A stretch of DNA of 64,000 nt from NCBI RefSeq assembly GCF_000400465.1, contig NW_008806294.1:116780-180779 (forward strand), in the 5' to 3' direction. This document shows positions 29,815 to 41,405 of this stretch, one piece after another. Under the pieces are notes generated by a model. That model made no database searches, was not told the origin of the DNA, and saw only the letters and a list, made by a program, of their open reading frames with translations. Within the stretch, counting starts at the first letter, position 1; the number at the start of each line of letters is the position of its first letter. Origin of the DNA: Wallemia ichthyophaga EXF-994. Its lineage: Eukaryota > Basidiomycota > Wallemiomycetes > Wallemiales > Wallemiaceae. A program made the position numbers and the translations under genes.

Positions 29815-30230
29815 TTTTCAGCGTCTGATTGGTGGAACTAAAGGGTGTTCAAATTGAGTGCGTTGGGGTTGTTGACTGCGTGATTTGGAGAGAGTCGAGA
29901 AGGCGACAAATGAGGCTACGAGTACTGAAGACAGAAGTACCACTTGCTGTCTTTGCATGTGGTGTGGTGGGATTGAGGTGTGTACAAGGTGTAGCCTTTA
30001 AGATTTTCAAGTGACTGGTTCAATTGGCGGCGGTTCTGTGTGGCTCTGCGGTTGCTGCTTATTTACCGCACTGCCACGCTATCACGCCTCACCACGCCTC
30101 ACCACACCGCTACGTCACCCAACCATCAACTGATCAGCAACAAGGAATGTCCAAATTTTAAATTAGTTGTGCGTTTATTAAGTCCATTCAACGACGTCTT
30201 TGAATATCATATTATAACGTTATAAACACG
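29815..30230. other. Intergenic; no gene seen
   Basis: A 416-bp spacer upstream of URA6. Short ORFs on the plus strand have no recognisable features. A CACGCCTCAC direct repeat is present near 30083-30102. Confidence 0.5.
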
Positions 30231-30464
30231 ATGAATAGCAGTAGTGTGAAAAATGGCTCAAGTACAGCCAGCACTAGCACGGCAAGTACGCGTGGCAGAC
30301 AAACCCAGCGACAAATATTTGGTAGCTCCATATTCAGAGAGCAGAGTGAGAGGAGAGTGGCTGGGATTACCAGATCGAATAGCTCCGATAGTGAGGGCAC
30401 GCCGAATAACGACACGCACACGCTTCCTGGAAAACACTGGATGGGTGGGTGTAGAATGAGCTGA
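30231..30464 (+). CDS. Small Ser/Thr-rich protein, unknown; 3' end unresolved
   Basis: An ORF of 77 residues starting with ATG (MNSSSVKNGSSTASTSTA). The middle (GRQTQRQIFGSSIFREQSERRVAGITRSNSSDSEGTPNN) looks like a real disordered regulatory protein with possible phosphosites. The codons after LPGKHWM overlap a good donor (GTGGGT, 30445). Splicing to 30489 keeps frame and reads AHISKTYLQQQGYTRH, a plausible helix, then a poor Cys-rich tail to 30715. The C-terminus therefore cannot be fixed. No family is recognised. Confidence 0.4.
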   Translation: MNSSSVKNGSSTASTSTASTRGRQTQRQIFGSSIFREQSERRVAGITRSNSSDSEGTPNNDTHTLPGKHWMGGCRMS

Positions 30465-31018
30465 GGTGTGAAATGGCCCTACAAGCAGCCCATATAAGCA
30501 AGACATACTTGCAACAACAAGGATATACAAGACATACAAATACCCAACCAACTGCGATTACTCCTACCACTAACACACTTTACAATAATACATTCCATTC
30601 TGCCAGTATTCTCTGCTTGCGTTGCTGTGTGACTTGTGTGTGTTATGCTTGTATTCTCTATCGACACACCCACGCCACTCACCCACCGCCAATATCTATC
30701 GGTGGAATAAATTAAAGTCATTTGAGTTTCCCGATCACGCTCACTTCAGGCACTGTTTCGACGGCTGTGTCTTGCGCGTCTTGTTTGTCTTGTCTGCCCG
30801 ATCTGCGCTGTTTGGAAGGCCTCTTCTCCCACTCAATCCGCCTCCTTGCACGTCGGACTCTGTGCCTGAGTGTGTGTCAAATGAGTGCAACACGCGCACA
30901 AGACCAACTTTGCCGAGTTTGTCTGATTGGCCCCGGGCATAGCGATGTTGATGGTATTAAAGTTAATGACGCTATCAAAACACTTGTGAAATAATTAGAT
31001 GAAAATTTACAAACCATA
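30465..31018. other. Intergenic or unresolved exon(s)
   Basis: 554 bp with no confident gene. It may contain the last exon of the small gene upstream. The minus strand has an ATG-less open stretch (about 30746-30961) reading DKLGKVGLVRVLHSFD and a Lys/Thr-rich tail, which could be an extra 3' exon of DBP8 or noise. Confidence 0.3.
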
Positions 31019-32575
31019 CTACACACGCTCCTCCCACTCCCTCTCATACTTCCTCCTCTTCTTGTTCTTCTCCTTGTTGATTTTCTGTTTCTCGCCAAAT
31101 CGACCATCATGCATGGCGACACTAGCGAGACGTCTAGCCGTGAAGACGCTATTGATATTTTCGAGTACGCTGTTCTCTGGCATGGGATGCTCGTCCATAG
31201 TGACACCAGTGACGCCTTCAATCGCACCAACGAGCTCGACGTCTCTTTCAGCAACGAAGCTAACACTCCAACCTTCCCTTCCCGCTCTAGCAGTCCTACC
31301 AACGCGATGAATGTAGTCGGTTGGGTTACGCGGGAGGTCGTAATTAACGACGAGCGCCACCTCGGGAATATCCAATCCACGACTGCCCACATCCGTCGCT
31401 ACGAGTACGGGTATGATAGCGCTGCGAAAGAGAGACAGGCTGTGCAAGCGTTCTGATTGACTGAGGTAGCTGTGCAAGGGCACGCAGCGAATGCGCATGT
31501 TTTGCAGTAGCAATGTGAGTTGGGCGGCTGTGGCGCATCTCCCACAAAATACTATCGTCGGTGGCGGCTGCATCGCTTGTACTTCCATTTCCTCTGCACT
31601 CACCTCCTTCACTTTGCGCTTCCGCCGGCGCTGGTTCTGCTCGTCGAATGCATTCTCGCTCACTGGCGCAGCGAGATCCGGTGGAGTGTGACGCAAATGT
31701 TCCAGCTCCTCCGGCGGATTGGTGAGGAGGTGCGCCAGGTACACGTCGCGGATATGCGACGGCAGGTGCACGTATTTCTGCACGAGTGATTTGGGAGTGG
31801 ACGTGGAGTCGTGTGTGAGGTGCACGAAGGGTTTCTGTTTTCCCTTGCTGGGTGGTTTCCGCGCAAGAGCCTCGATCTCGGCCGTTGCTGTGGCTGTAAA
31901 GAGAAGTGTTTGGCGCTGGGAAGGGAGGTGGGAGAATATCTCAGCCAGCTCTGGTGCAAAAGTGCTACTTAGGAGTCTATCAGCCTCGTCGAGAACGAGA
32001 TAGCGCGTCTTGCTCAGCGACCACTCCTCGCCTTTGGATTTAAGCAGCTCAGCGAAGCGGCCGGGTGTTGCGATGACCATGTGTGGTCTGCGCTGGAGCT
32101 GCGTCGCTTGGTCGAGCAAATCCAACCCACCAACGACAACAGGCGCTTTGAGATTCATGTGTGCGCCAAGTGCGTGGAACTGGTCAGCTATCTGGAACGC
32201 TAGCTCGCGTGTAGGCGTGAGGACTACAGCACAAATGCCGTACGGGTCAAGCGTGAGGTGCTGCAGTATAGGCAAACCAAAGGCAATGGTCTTGCCTGAG
32301 CCGGTCTTTGCGCTCGCAATGCAGTCGCGCCCGGACATGATTTCATTCAAGCAGGCGTGTTGGATGGGAGTGGGAGTGTGGATGTTGAGCGTGTGCAGCG
32401 CCTTGACTAACGATGGGTGTACGCCCATTTCCGTGAATGTCCGAGTGTCCCCTGTGGATTCTGCGGCCGTGGCTGGGACAGCGGGAGAAAGCGGGGCCTT
32501 GGAAGTGGATGGCCTGCTAACACCACCAGCACTCCTACTCAACCCACTCCTCACGCTAATTTCCTCATTTTCCAT
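31019..32575 (-). CDS. DBP8: DEAD-box RNA helicase DBP8 (DDX49-type)
   Basis: Predicted nucleolar ATP-dependent RNA helicase of 18S rRNA maturation. A single exon of 518 residues. Motifs in order: FTEMGVHPSLVKAL with the Q motif TPIQHACL, ASAKTGSGKT (I), PTRELAFQI (Ia), TPGRF (Ib), VLDEADRLL (II), FTATAT (III), IVFCGRC (IV), ATDVGSRGLDIPEV (V), HRVGRTARAGR (VI). The VDVI-type linker and the Lys/Glu-rich tail (KKRRKYEREWEERV) fit Dbp8 best among yeast DEAD-box proteins. An insert between motifs III and IV contains a basic run (QRRRKRKVK), possibly a nuclear signal. The Met at 32575 starts closest to the Q motif. Confidence 0.88.
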   Translation of the reverse strand: MENEEISVRSGLSRSAGGVSRPSTSKAPLSPAVPATAAESTGDTRTFTEMGVHPSLVKALHTLNIHTPTPIQHACLNEIMSGRDCIASAKTGSGKTIAFGLPILQHLTLDPYGICAVVLTPTRELAFQIADQFHALGAHMNLKAPVVVGGLDLLDQATQLQRRPHMVIATPGRFAELLKSKGEEWSLSKTRYLVLDEADRLLSSTFAPELAEIFSHLPSQRQTLLFTATATAEIEALARKPPSKGKQKPFVHLTHDSTSTPKSLVQKYVHLPSHIRDVYLAHLLTNPPEELEHLRHTPPDLAAPVSENAFDEQNQRRRKRKVKEVSAEEMEVQAMQPPPTIVFCGRCATAAQLTLLLQNMRIRCVPLHSYLSQSERLHSLSLFRSAIIPVLVATDVGSRGLDIPEVALVVNYDLPRNPTDYIHRVGRTARAGREGWSVSFVAERDVELVGAIEGVTGVTMDEHPMPENSVLENINSVFTARRLASVAMHDGRFGEKQKINKEKNKKRRKYEREWEERV

Positions 32576-32657
32576 ATTTTCACGTTGAGAAACGGGGAAA
32601 AGAGAAGACGCACCTTCACCGCCAACGACAAAGCCAGATAAATATTGAATTATAAAA

Positions 32658-33310
32658 ATGCCGCCATCGCACGTGATAGGGAATGTGAGTGAGTTTGTGT
32701 GCAGCCATCCACCACTCACACCCACCACAGACATCACTCGCCTTCTCGAGAGCGTGGCACTCGGTCGACGCAAAGGACCGCGTACTCGGCCGACTGGCTG
32801 GCAGCATAGCCCACACGCTCATGGGCAAGCACAAGCCTGTGTACGATCCAGCAGGTGCGTTGGGGGCATCCGCCCGAGGAACCAGGCCACTCACTCACAC
32901 TCACACTTCCAGCCGACTGCGGCGACTATGTCATCGTCAAGAACGCTACAAAGGTCCTCACCACCGGCAACAAAGCTGAACAGATGGTCTACCGCTCCCA
33001 CACGGCTTACGCTGGTGGTCTCAAGGAAATCAGCTTCAAGCGCATGTCTCAGAACAAACCAGACGAAATTATTCGCAAGGCTGTTAGAGGCATGCTGCCA
33101 AACAACCCCACGCGCAAATTCCTCTTAGACCGCCTGCTAATTTTCACCGGTGACGTCGTTCCCGATTCTGTGCAGGGGAATGTGTCAAAAGACTACACAG
33201 CAGGTGATACGCCTCAGGCGCAGGCCAGTCAAGGCTGGAAGGGCATTGGCGGTAGGAGAAGTAAGGAAGGTGGTCCTAGATGGCACAAGAGTAGTTATGG
33301 TAGGGCATAA
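32658..33310 (+). CDS. MRPL23: Mitochondrial ribosomal protein uL13m (MRPL23-like)
   Basis: Exons 32658-32684, 32731-32854 and 32913-33310 encode 182 residues of the bacterial/mitochondrial uL13 type. Spliced N-terminus [25 protein letters not shown] matches mitochondrial L13, followed by [62 protein letters not shown]. No cytosolic L13a features are present. The protein carries an unusual ~45-residue Gly/Gln/Ser-rich C-terminal extension. The start codon lies 82 bp from the divergent DBP8 start; both are ribosome-related, one nucleolar, one mitochondrial. Confidence 0.9.
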
Positions 33311-33376
33311 TCAGCGTAAGCACACACGCTACATTGTACAGTATACATTCTCTAGATGATCATTTTTTCACTCTCT

Positions 33377-34039
33377 ATGGCCGACGTCGAAAGCGATCAC
33401 AGCGAGGACAGCCTTTTCGACGGGAGTGAGCTGCTTGACACTTGCACACACCTCCAAAACCTCCCAATCGTACACCAATTCCCTCCAATAAACATCCCAG
33501 GGCTGCACCTCGACCAAGAAGCTATTTCCCCCGAGACACAATCTCAAATTCTCTCACAGCTCTCTTTCGACCCACCCAGCGTAACACAGCATGTCATTTT
33601 TGGTACTCTGCCGCCTTTCTTGGGGTGTTTAGTGGAGCAGCTTAGAGTGCGAGCACAGAGCTACATATGCCTAAACACGCACACCAAGTTATTCAACCAA
33701 GTGGACAATCGGCAGTGCATAATTAATGTTTATGGCTACAACGAGTCACCTAGTGCTTATTACCTCCCTCAGCATACGGACCTTGAGTGCTTTGGCGAGG
33801 GCGTTATTATACTCAGTTTAGGCAGCAGTATTGCTATGAAGTTTGAGAGTCTTGCAGATGGTGCAAACGACTCTTTCGAACTCCTCCTCAGACCTGGCAG
33901 CGTCCTTTATTTGACAGACGACGCTCGCTATCGCTGGACACACGGCATTGCCCCACGCACAGTCGACAATGTCCATAATGTCGGCCTATTACAGCGAGGC
34001 GTTAGAGTTGGCGTAACGCTACGCTACTATAATGAGTGA
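33377..34039 (+). CDS. AlkB-type 2-oxoglutarate/Fe(II) dioxygenase
   Basis: A single-exon gene of 220 residues, starting at MADVESDHSED. The double-stranded beta-helix core shows INVYGYNESPSAYYLPQHTDLECFG with HxD iron ligands, VLYLTDDARYRWTHGI with the distal His, and RVGVTLRYYN with the Arg that binds 2-oxoglutarate. The NVY-Y....HTD arrangement and RYxWxHGI resemble the ALKBH6/ALKBH8 branch, which acts on RNA or protein rather than DNA; this subfamily call is tentative. The acidic N-terminus is probably disordered. It is co-directional with MRPL23 (66 bp between them). Confidence 0.8.
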   Translation: MADVESDHSEDSLFDGSELLDTCTHLQNLPIVHQFPPINIPGLHLDQEAISPETQSQILSQLSFDPPSVTQHVIFGTLPPFLGCLVEQLRVRAQSYICLNTHTKLFNQVDNRQCIINVYGYNESPSAYYLPQHTDLECFGEGVIILSLGSSIAMKFESLADGANDSFELLLRPGSVLYLTDDARYRWTHGIAPRTVDNVHNVGLLQRGVRVGVTLRYYNE

Positions 34040-34148
34040 AACAATCCATTTTATCAACAATTACAATCATGTATTATTTTATTTTATCATATGAAACTTT
34101 AAAAAATTGTATCAACTAGTAAAATCATCTATTCCATCATCCCTCCAT

Positions 34149-37100
34149 TTACTCCAATATAAGCGACAACAAGGCCATTCTCGCAAACAATCCATATCTC
34201 ATTTGACGGAAGTACGCAGCGCGGTTATCAAAGTCGAGATTTGGATCGATTTCCTGTAATCTTGGTAATGGATGCATGACGATGGTTGTAGGTTTAGCTC
34301 TATCCATCGTCGCATTGTCTAGTATATATGCATCCTTGACCGCTTCGAATTCGTGCACTGAGTTGAATCTCTCTTGTTGCACGCGCGTCATATAGATGAC
34401 ATCCGACTTGCCAATAACTTCGTCCAGGCGTGGTGTCTCAAAGTAGGTTACACCAGCCTTTCTACACTCCGCCTTTATGCTGTCTGGCATGTTGAGAGTG
34501 AGTGGTGAGACAAAGTTGAGGTGCACATTGTATAGGTTGAGCAATTTGACGAGCGAATGTACTGTTCTGCCATTCTTCAAATCACCTACCAATGTAATCG
34601 TAAGTCCGTTAACTGTACCAAGCTCCTCACTATATTATTGTCAGCTTGTCATCTTCTACGCACATCACCCCACACTCACCGGATTGTGTAGATATCCAAG
34701 AAGGCTTGTGTTGGGTGCTCACCCGTTCCATCGCCAGCATTGATAATTGGCACTGGTGAGAACTTGGATGCCGTCTGCACTGAGCCTGGCTGTGGATGCC
34801 TCATTACCACTCCATCAGCGTAACATCCAAGTGTTCTGATCGTATCAGCTAGGGACTCTCCTTTCGCAACCGACGACTTGTCCACTGGAATTGTCAATAC
34901 TGTACCACCGCATCTCTTCATTGCGGCGTCGAACGATGCTGATGTTCTGGTAGACGGTTCAAAGAACAAACTACACAGCACTCTACCCTTGAGTATGTCC
35001 GCACTACCATACTTCTCAACATGTGTTCTCAACTCTGAAGCAAGTGTAAAGAGCACGTGAAGATCATCCCTGCTAAACTGTTTAACAGAAAGTATGTGGC
35101 GTCTTCTAAACGCTGGGTGTGACTTAAGTGCTGTAAGGTTGCTCTTTCCAGTTGCAATTGAACCTATAAGACTGGTTGGGTGGGTTACCTCAGTTGGGCT
35201 GGCCGCTTCCATGCTTGTTGCCTTGGTTGGAGATGGCACACCAGTGATAGACTGTGTAGCTGGTCTTGTTTGCTGAGAGAAGGACGATCTCGCATTTCTC
35301 TGCTTCCTGATTGGTCCAGCCACCGTCAAATCTCTACCGGAAGACTTGGCGACGTTAACACCAGCCAATCTTACTGTCTTACCGTAGAACACAACTCTAT
35401 CAACCTGTCCCTTGACTGGCTTGCCGGAAAGTGGTGACCAAAGACCACTACCTACAGAGAATGTGGCTGGTCTGTCCATCTCCACCTCCACATATGTGCT
35501 TGGTTGATCTGGCAAGTCAAAGATTGTCTTTGGAGCGTCGTGGAAGCGCGAGATAATATCTTCAAGACTCAGCTTGTTCTCTGCAACAGCGCTGAGCAAC
35601 AATGAAACACTCTCAGCCATACCAGCTGATGCATTTGCCGCTTGCCCAACAGCCACAGCCAGCTCATGTGGTACTGTTCCAACACTGAACATGTCAATCT
35701 TGTCAAGATTGTCCCAGAGCGCTTGCTGATCAGACTTGGTTGGAAGAACAGTCGCAGCTGGATAATCTTCTCTTGAGAAGAAGAGCGAATAAACGGCGAC
35801 ATCACAAGTAACCTTTAAGTCTCTACCCTTGGACAAAGCGATCAAGCTGATGTCGTCACGGTTGCTTACGTTGGTGACGTGAATTGAACGGCCGTGAAGA
35901 GATGCCAACAGCAAGATACTTGCAAGATCAGTAGAACGTGCATCCGTAACGATTGGCTTGCCAGATGGCCATGAACCGAAGTGTGACGCGATAGTTGCAA
36001 CCTTGTTAACGTTACCAGAGAGCTTGTTAAATGGAACATAGAGTGATTGGACATCCTCTTCAATTGCATCCAACCCATCGACGTTATCAGGTGTAGCACT
36101 AACGCTGAGTACATAATCGCAGCGAGACTTTTGAGCGTTTGTGTACATAGTTTGAAGAGATTTGGCGTTTTCAACACCCATTGGAATCACTTGAGAGACA
36201 GTGAAACCTCCTTCAAGTGCCGCCAATGAAGCCTTCTCGAATGCATCTGAGTTTGGCTCAGCGATCTTGTCAGTATAGCCTTGAACGTTGATCAATCCAG
36301 GTAAGGTGAATGTGCGGTGCGACGTCTTGTAATCGACGCTGTCGACTTCAAGTGATGGCCTGCGAAGGATTGCCTCGATAAGTAACTTAGCGCACTTGAC
36401 ATTGGTGACAAGTGGAATAGCATAGTCAACTGCCATTCTACGAGATTGATAACCCTTACTCATGAAGCTTGCTGGACGACGATAGCGGTTCTTGGATGGC
36501 AAGTTGATGTAGAGGTCGATCAAGTTGTTTGCCAAGTGCTGAGTGAGTGAGTACTCAGACTTCTGAGAATCGGTCTCAGTGATGGCTTCGAGATACTTGA
36601 CTGGAATACCGTGCTCTTGGATAAAGTCTGCAGTACCAGAGGTGGCGAAGAGATTGTAGCCTTGACGGTTGAGATTTTGCACCACTGGCAACATCTCCAT
36701 CTTCTCCTTGTATGAACCGATAGAGAAGAGAATGTTTTTCTTTGGCATATGCATACCAGTCGCCATCAATGCCTTCACATAGGCTTCGTACTTGTCTCTA
36801 CCAAAGCAAGCAACTTCACCAGTAGAAGCCATCTCAACACCAAGAACTGGATCAGCACCAGATAATCTTGAGAATGAGAATTGAGGAACCTTAACACCAA
36901 CGTACTTTTCAGGAAGGTTGATTTCAGGGTAAGGTTTGAATGGGAAGTTGCACATTGCGTTAGTAGCCAACGCGATGGCGTCAACGTTGGTAACTTTGCT
37001 TACGAATGGGAAAGAACGAGCAGCACGCAAGTTGCATTCAATAACCTTGACTAAGAGCTGTGTGTTAGCAAAGCATTTCACTCCAAGCCATTTACCCACT

Positions 37101-40100
37101 CTCGTTGTTTTTGGCAATGAATTGGATGTTGTATGGACCGGTAACATTCAAAGCCTCACCAATCTTGGCAGTAGCTTCAACGATACGTCTGACAGTCTCT
37201 GGAGCGAGGTCTTGAGGTGGAAGAACAAGTGTAGCGTCACCAGAGTGAACACCAGCGTTCTCAATGTGCTCAGAGATGTAGTGCATAATCATCTTACCAT
37301 CCTTAGCGATAGCATCCATCTCAATCTCCTTGGCATCCTCAATAAACTTGGAAATGACAACTGGGTAGTCTTGGGAGACGGCGGTTGCTTGAGTGAGGTA
37401 GTTCTCAAGATCGTCTGGTGAGCTAACAACGTTCATAGCAGCACCAGAAAGCACGTAAGAAGGTCTAACAAGGACTGGGAAGCTGACCTTTTGACAGAAC
37501 TTGTAAGCTTCTTCAAAGCTAGACAACTCCTTCCATTGTGGCTGATCGACACCGATCTTGTCCAACATACGCGAGAACTTGTAACGGTTTTCTGCCGTAT
37601 CAATCATCTCTGGTGAAGTACCGTAGATATGCACGTTTTGACGATAGAGTGGCAACGCAATGTTATTTGGAGTCTGACCACCCATGGACAAGATGACACC
37701 AGTAGAACGCTCCGCGTCATAGATATCCAACACGGTCTCAAGAGAGATGTTCTCAAAGTAGAGCCTATCAGCCTCATCGTAATCGGTGGATACAGTCTCA
37801 GGGTTGTAGTTGATCATGACTGTCTTGGTACCTCTTGCTCTGAGTGTGCGAATGGTAGAGACGGCGCACCAATCAAATTCAACAGATGAACCGATTCTAT
37901 ACACACCTGAACCCAAAACAATAACACCCTTATCCTCAAATCCAATATCGCTAGCTGCAGCATTGTATGTGGTGTAGAGGTAGTTGGTGAATGCTGGGAA
38001 CTCGGCAGCGACGGTATCAATTTGCTTGACGTGTGGCACGATACCTGACTCCTGGCGAAGACGACGGACAGCGAGTTCGTTCGATCCCAAAAACTTGGCG
38101 AGTTGGCGGTCCGAGAAGCCCATTTGCTTAGACTGGCGGAGGAGTTGAGGGGTGACAGTGGTGGTGTTGTAGTCACTGACGAGTATTTTTCTTAGTTAGC
38201 TAGTCTAACCTACACGCAGCACCCAACTCACCTTAATATCTTCTCCTGCTCAATGAGATTCTTAAGACGGTTCAAGAACCATCTGTCGATGTTGGACATC
38301 TTGTGTATATCATCGATAGTGTATCCCCTAACGAAGGCGTTGGCGATGGCAAACACACGCCTGTCAGTTGGGTTGACCAACTCCTCGTCAATCTCTGCTT
38401 TCTCCATTACGAATGGGTTAGTACCGAACCCGAAGAATTGATCATCGATACACCTGATGGCCTTCTGCATGGTCTCTTCGAATGATCTACCGATAGCCAT
38501 AACCTCACCGACACTCTTCATAGAAGAGTTGAGCACCGTGTTAACTCTGTTGAATTTCTTGAGATCCCATCTTGGAATCTTAACAACACAGTAGTCGAGA
38601 GATGGCTCGAAGCATGCAGTGGTTGAGCGTGTTACTGAGTTTCTGATTTCGTTAAGTGGGATGTTCAAACCAAGCTTGGCAGCGGTGTAAGCGAGCGGGT
38701 AGCCAGTTGCCTTAGATGCGAGGGCAGATGAGCGCGAAAGACGAGCGTTGACTTCGATAATGCAGAATTCCTTGGAGTGTGGATTGAGGGCGTATTGAAT
38801 GTTACACTCACCTACAACACCCAAGTGTCTAATGACTTTGACAGCAGTTGAACGAAGTCTATTGTAGTCACTATCTGAAAGTGTCTGAGATGGAGCTACG
38901 ACAATTGAGTCACCAGTGTGTATACCAAGTGGATCAAAGTTCTCCATGTTACAGACAGTGATACAGTTATCACGGCAATCTCTGACAACTTCATACTCAA
39001 TCTCCTTCCAACCCTTCATACTCTTCTCAATCAAAACTTGTGGACTAGTGGCGAAAGCCTTATTGCAGAGCGCAGTAAGGGTTTCTTCGTCATCAGCGAA
39101 ACCTGATCCCAAACCACCGAGGGTGTACGCAGCTCTGGCAATGACAGGGTAACCGATTTGCTTTGCGGCAGTAAGGGCCTCTTCGAGATTATTTGCTGAT
39201 GCAGAAGGAGCGCAATGTTCACCAATATCCTCCATAGCTCTGGCGAAGAGTTCACGGTCTTCAGTCATCTCGATGGTGTGCACTGGAGTACCCAAGACCT
39301 TGACACCAAGAGATTCAAATTCATCCTTAAGCTTGCAACCAACATTGAGGGCTGTCTGACCACCAAAAGTAACGTAAATACCGTCAGGTCTCTCATACTT
39401 GATGATCTTGCGCACACTCTCGGGGTTAACTGGAAGGAAGTAGACTTTATCGGCGAGGCCAGATGTTTGAATGGTGGCAATGTTTGGATTGACAAGAACA
39501 GTGTAAATTCCCTCCTGTTTGAGAGCCTTGATTGCTTGACTACCAGAGTAATCGAATTCACCAGCTTGACCAATTGACAAACCACCAGAGCCAAGGACAA
39601 GGACCTTCTTGACATCAACGCGTGGGTGCTTGGCGGCATTTTCGGCGAGAGTACCACCTGGCAGGGTAATCTGCTTAGCGACACCAGTCTGGGCAAAGTC
39701 GACGACAGAGTTGATAAAGACGTCGAACAAGAACTCAGTGTCGCGAGGACCAGGAGTGGATTCTGGATGGAATTGGACAGAGAAGACTGGCTTGTCTTCC
39801 ATATAAGTACCCTCGTTTGAGCCATCGTTTGCATTAACGAAGAGCTCCTTAACGCCGCCTGGGAGAGACTCGGCATCGACAGCGTAACCATGGTTTTGTG
39901 AGGTGATGTAACATCTTCCTGATTGCATGTCCGTGCAAGGAATGTTAGCACCGCGGTTACCATACTTCATCTTCTTGGTTGTTGCGCCTGCAGCAAGGGA
40001 GAGAAGCTGATGACCAAGACAGATACCAAAGATAGGTGTTTTCACGTCCTCAATAGCCCTGCTAAGTCTGTTGATAACAGGGGTAACGGTAGCAGGATCA

Positions 40101-41147
40101 CCTGGACCGTTGGAGATGAATAAACCATCATAAGGCTCTTTCTCACTCAAGAAGTCGTAATCCCAAGGCACAAGTTTGACTTCAACGCCGCGGTTGTTGA
40201 AGCAGCGAATTTGGTTGTACTTGATACCTACATCGACGGTAAGAATTCTGATAGTGCGGTTCTCTTTTGGATGTTTAAGGGGCGTAGTGGTGGGTTTGAA
40301 GGTAAGTGGAGAAGGTGAAGAAACCTCAGCGACGAGGTTAGTGTTCCCATACTCAGCGAATGGAACGACCTGGAAGTCGTCCTTCCACGAGTCATTCGAA
40401 GCAGCTGAGCTAACGGAAACGGTAGAAACAGATCTAGATAAGCTGGCGTGTGGCTGGTTGATCAGCGGTCTTGCGCCTCTCTCGCCGGATTTTCTAGCGA
40501 GGATGCGACCAAGCATGACACCCTTCTCTCTGATCTTCTTTGTGAGATTTCTGGTGTCTACGCCGAAAATTGCAGGAATTCCCTGTTCCTGTAACCATTC
40601 GCCGAGGCTAGATTGAGCGAGGAAATGGGAGTAGTCAGGAGCGTATGTAGACACGACCAAACCAGCGACGTGGATCTTCCTCGACTCGAATTCTTCCGGG
40701 AGACTGAGAAGTTGGGAAGGATCAGCAGGGTTGTGCTCTGGGCGAGCAGGAACACCGTAGTTGCCGACGAGTGGGTAAGTGAGGACGAGAATTTGACCAG
40801 CGTATGAAGGATCAGTGAGAGACTCGGGATAACCCACCATACCTATATCGCCGTAAGAACACGAAAACGGCGATAAGAGGAAACAAACCAGTTTGGAAGA
40901 CACATTCGCCTGAAATGCTCTTTCCTTTGGCTCCAAACGCATAGCCAAAGTTAACGCTGCCGTCTTCCAATTCGAGGGCGGTGTCGGCGTCGTTCTCCAC
41001 GCCGGCTGGCTGCGCAGTGGCTGGGTGGAGAATGCCGTTGGTGTTTCTGCTCGGTGGCTGCTTAGCCAATGCGTGCGCAGCAGGTGGCTGCGATGGCGCT
41101 AATTCGAGTGGATTCGATGGTGGCGAGGGTGCACTAGCTCCAGACAT
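34149..41147 (-). CDS. URA2: URA2: glutamine amidotransferase-carbamoyl-phosphate synthase-aspartate transcarbamylase
   Basis: Predicted cytosolic multienzyme catalysing the first two steps of pyrimidine synthesis. Exons 40889-41147, 38232-40842, 37100-38175, 34680-37050 and 34149-34629 encode 2265 residues. Order: disordered Pro/Ala-rich start; small CPSase and GATase domains ([23 protein letters not shown]); two CPSase ATP-grasp halves ([38 protein letters not shown]); a DHOase-like region ([13 protein letters not shown]) in which the metal-binding HxH is absent, so it should be inactive as in yeast URA2; and ATCase ([37 protein letters not shown]). UTP feedback acts on the CPSase in this family. 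The dihydroorotase step must be supplied by a separate gene outside the window. Confidence 0.95.
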
Positions 41148-41405
41148 TTTAATATTTTAGTTTTTACAGCCAAAGACCTTATGTATGTGAGGTCTGCTTC
41201 GTAGCAGAGGAAAAAGAACCGCGGAGGAAGATTCTCCCAAGTCACCAACTCCGAAAAAAATTATAGATTATATAAAATTCGTATATTTATTACTTATCAC
41301 GTTGTACATTGACTATTCATTCATTTTTCTATACTTATTCCTTTTTTTTCTGTCCATTTCCGGCGAATGTTCGTTAGATTGTCTGCTTCGGCGAGAAGGG
41401 TGAAA

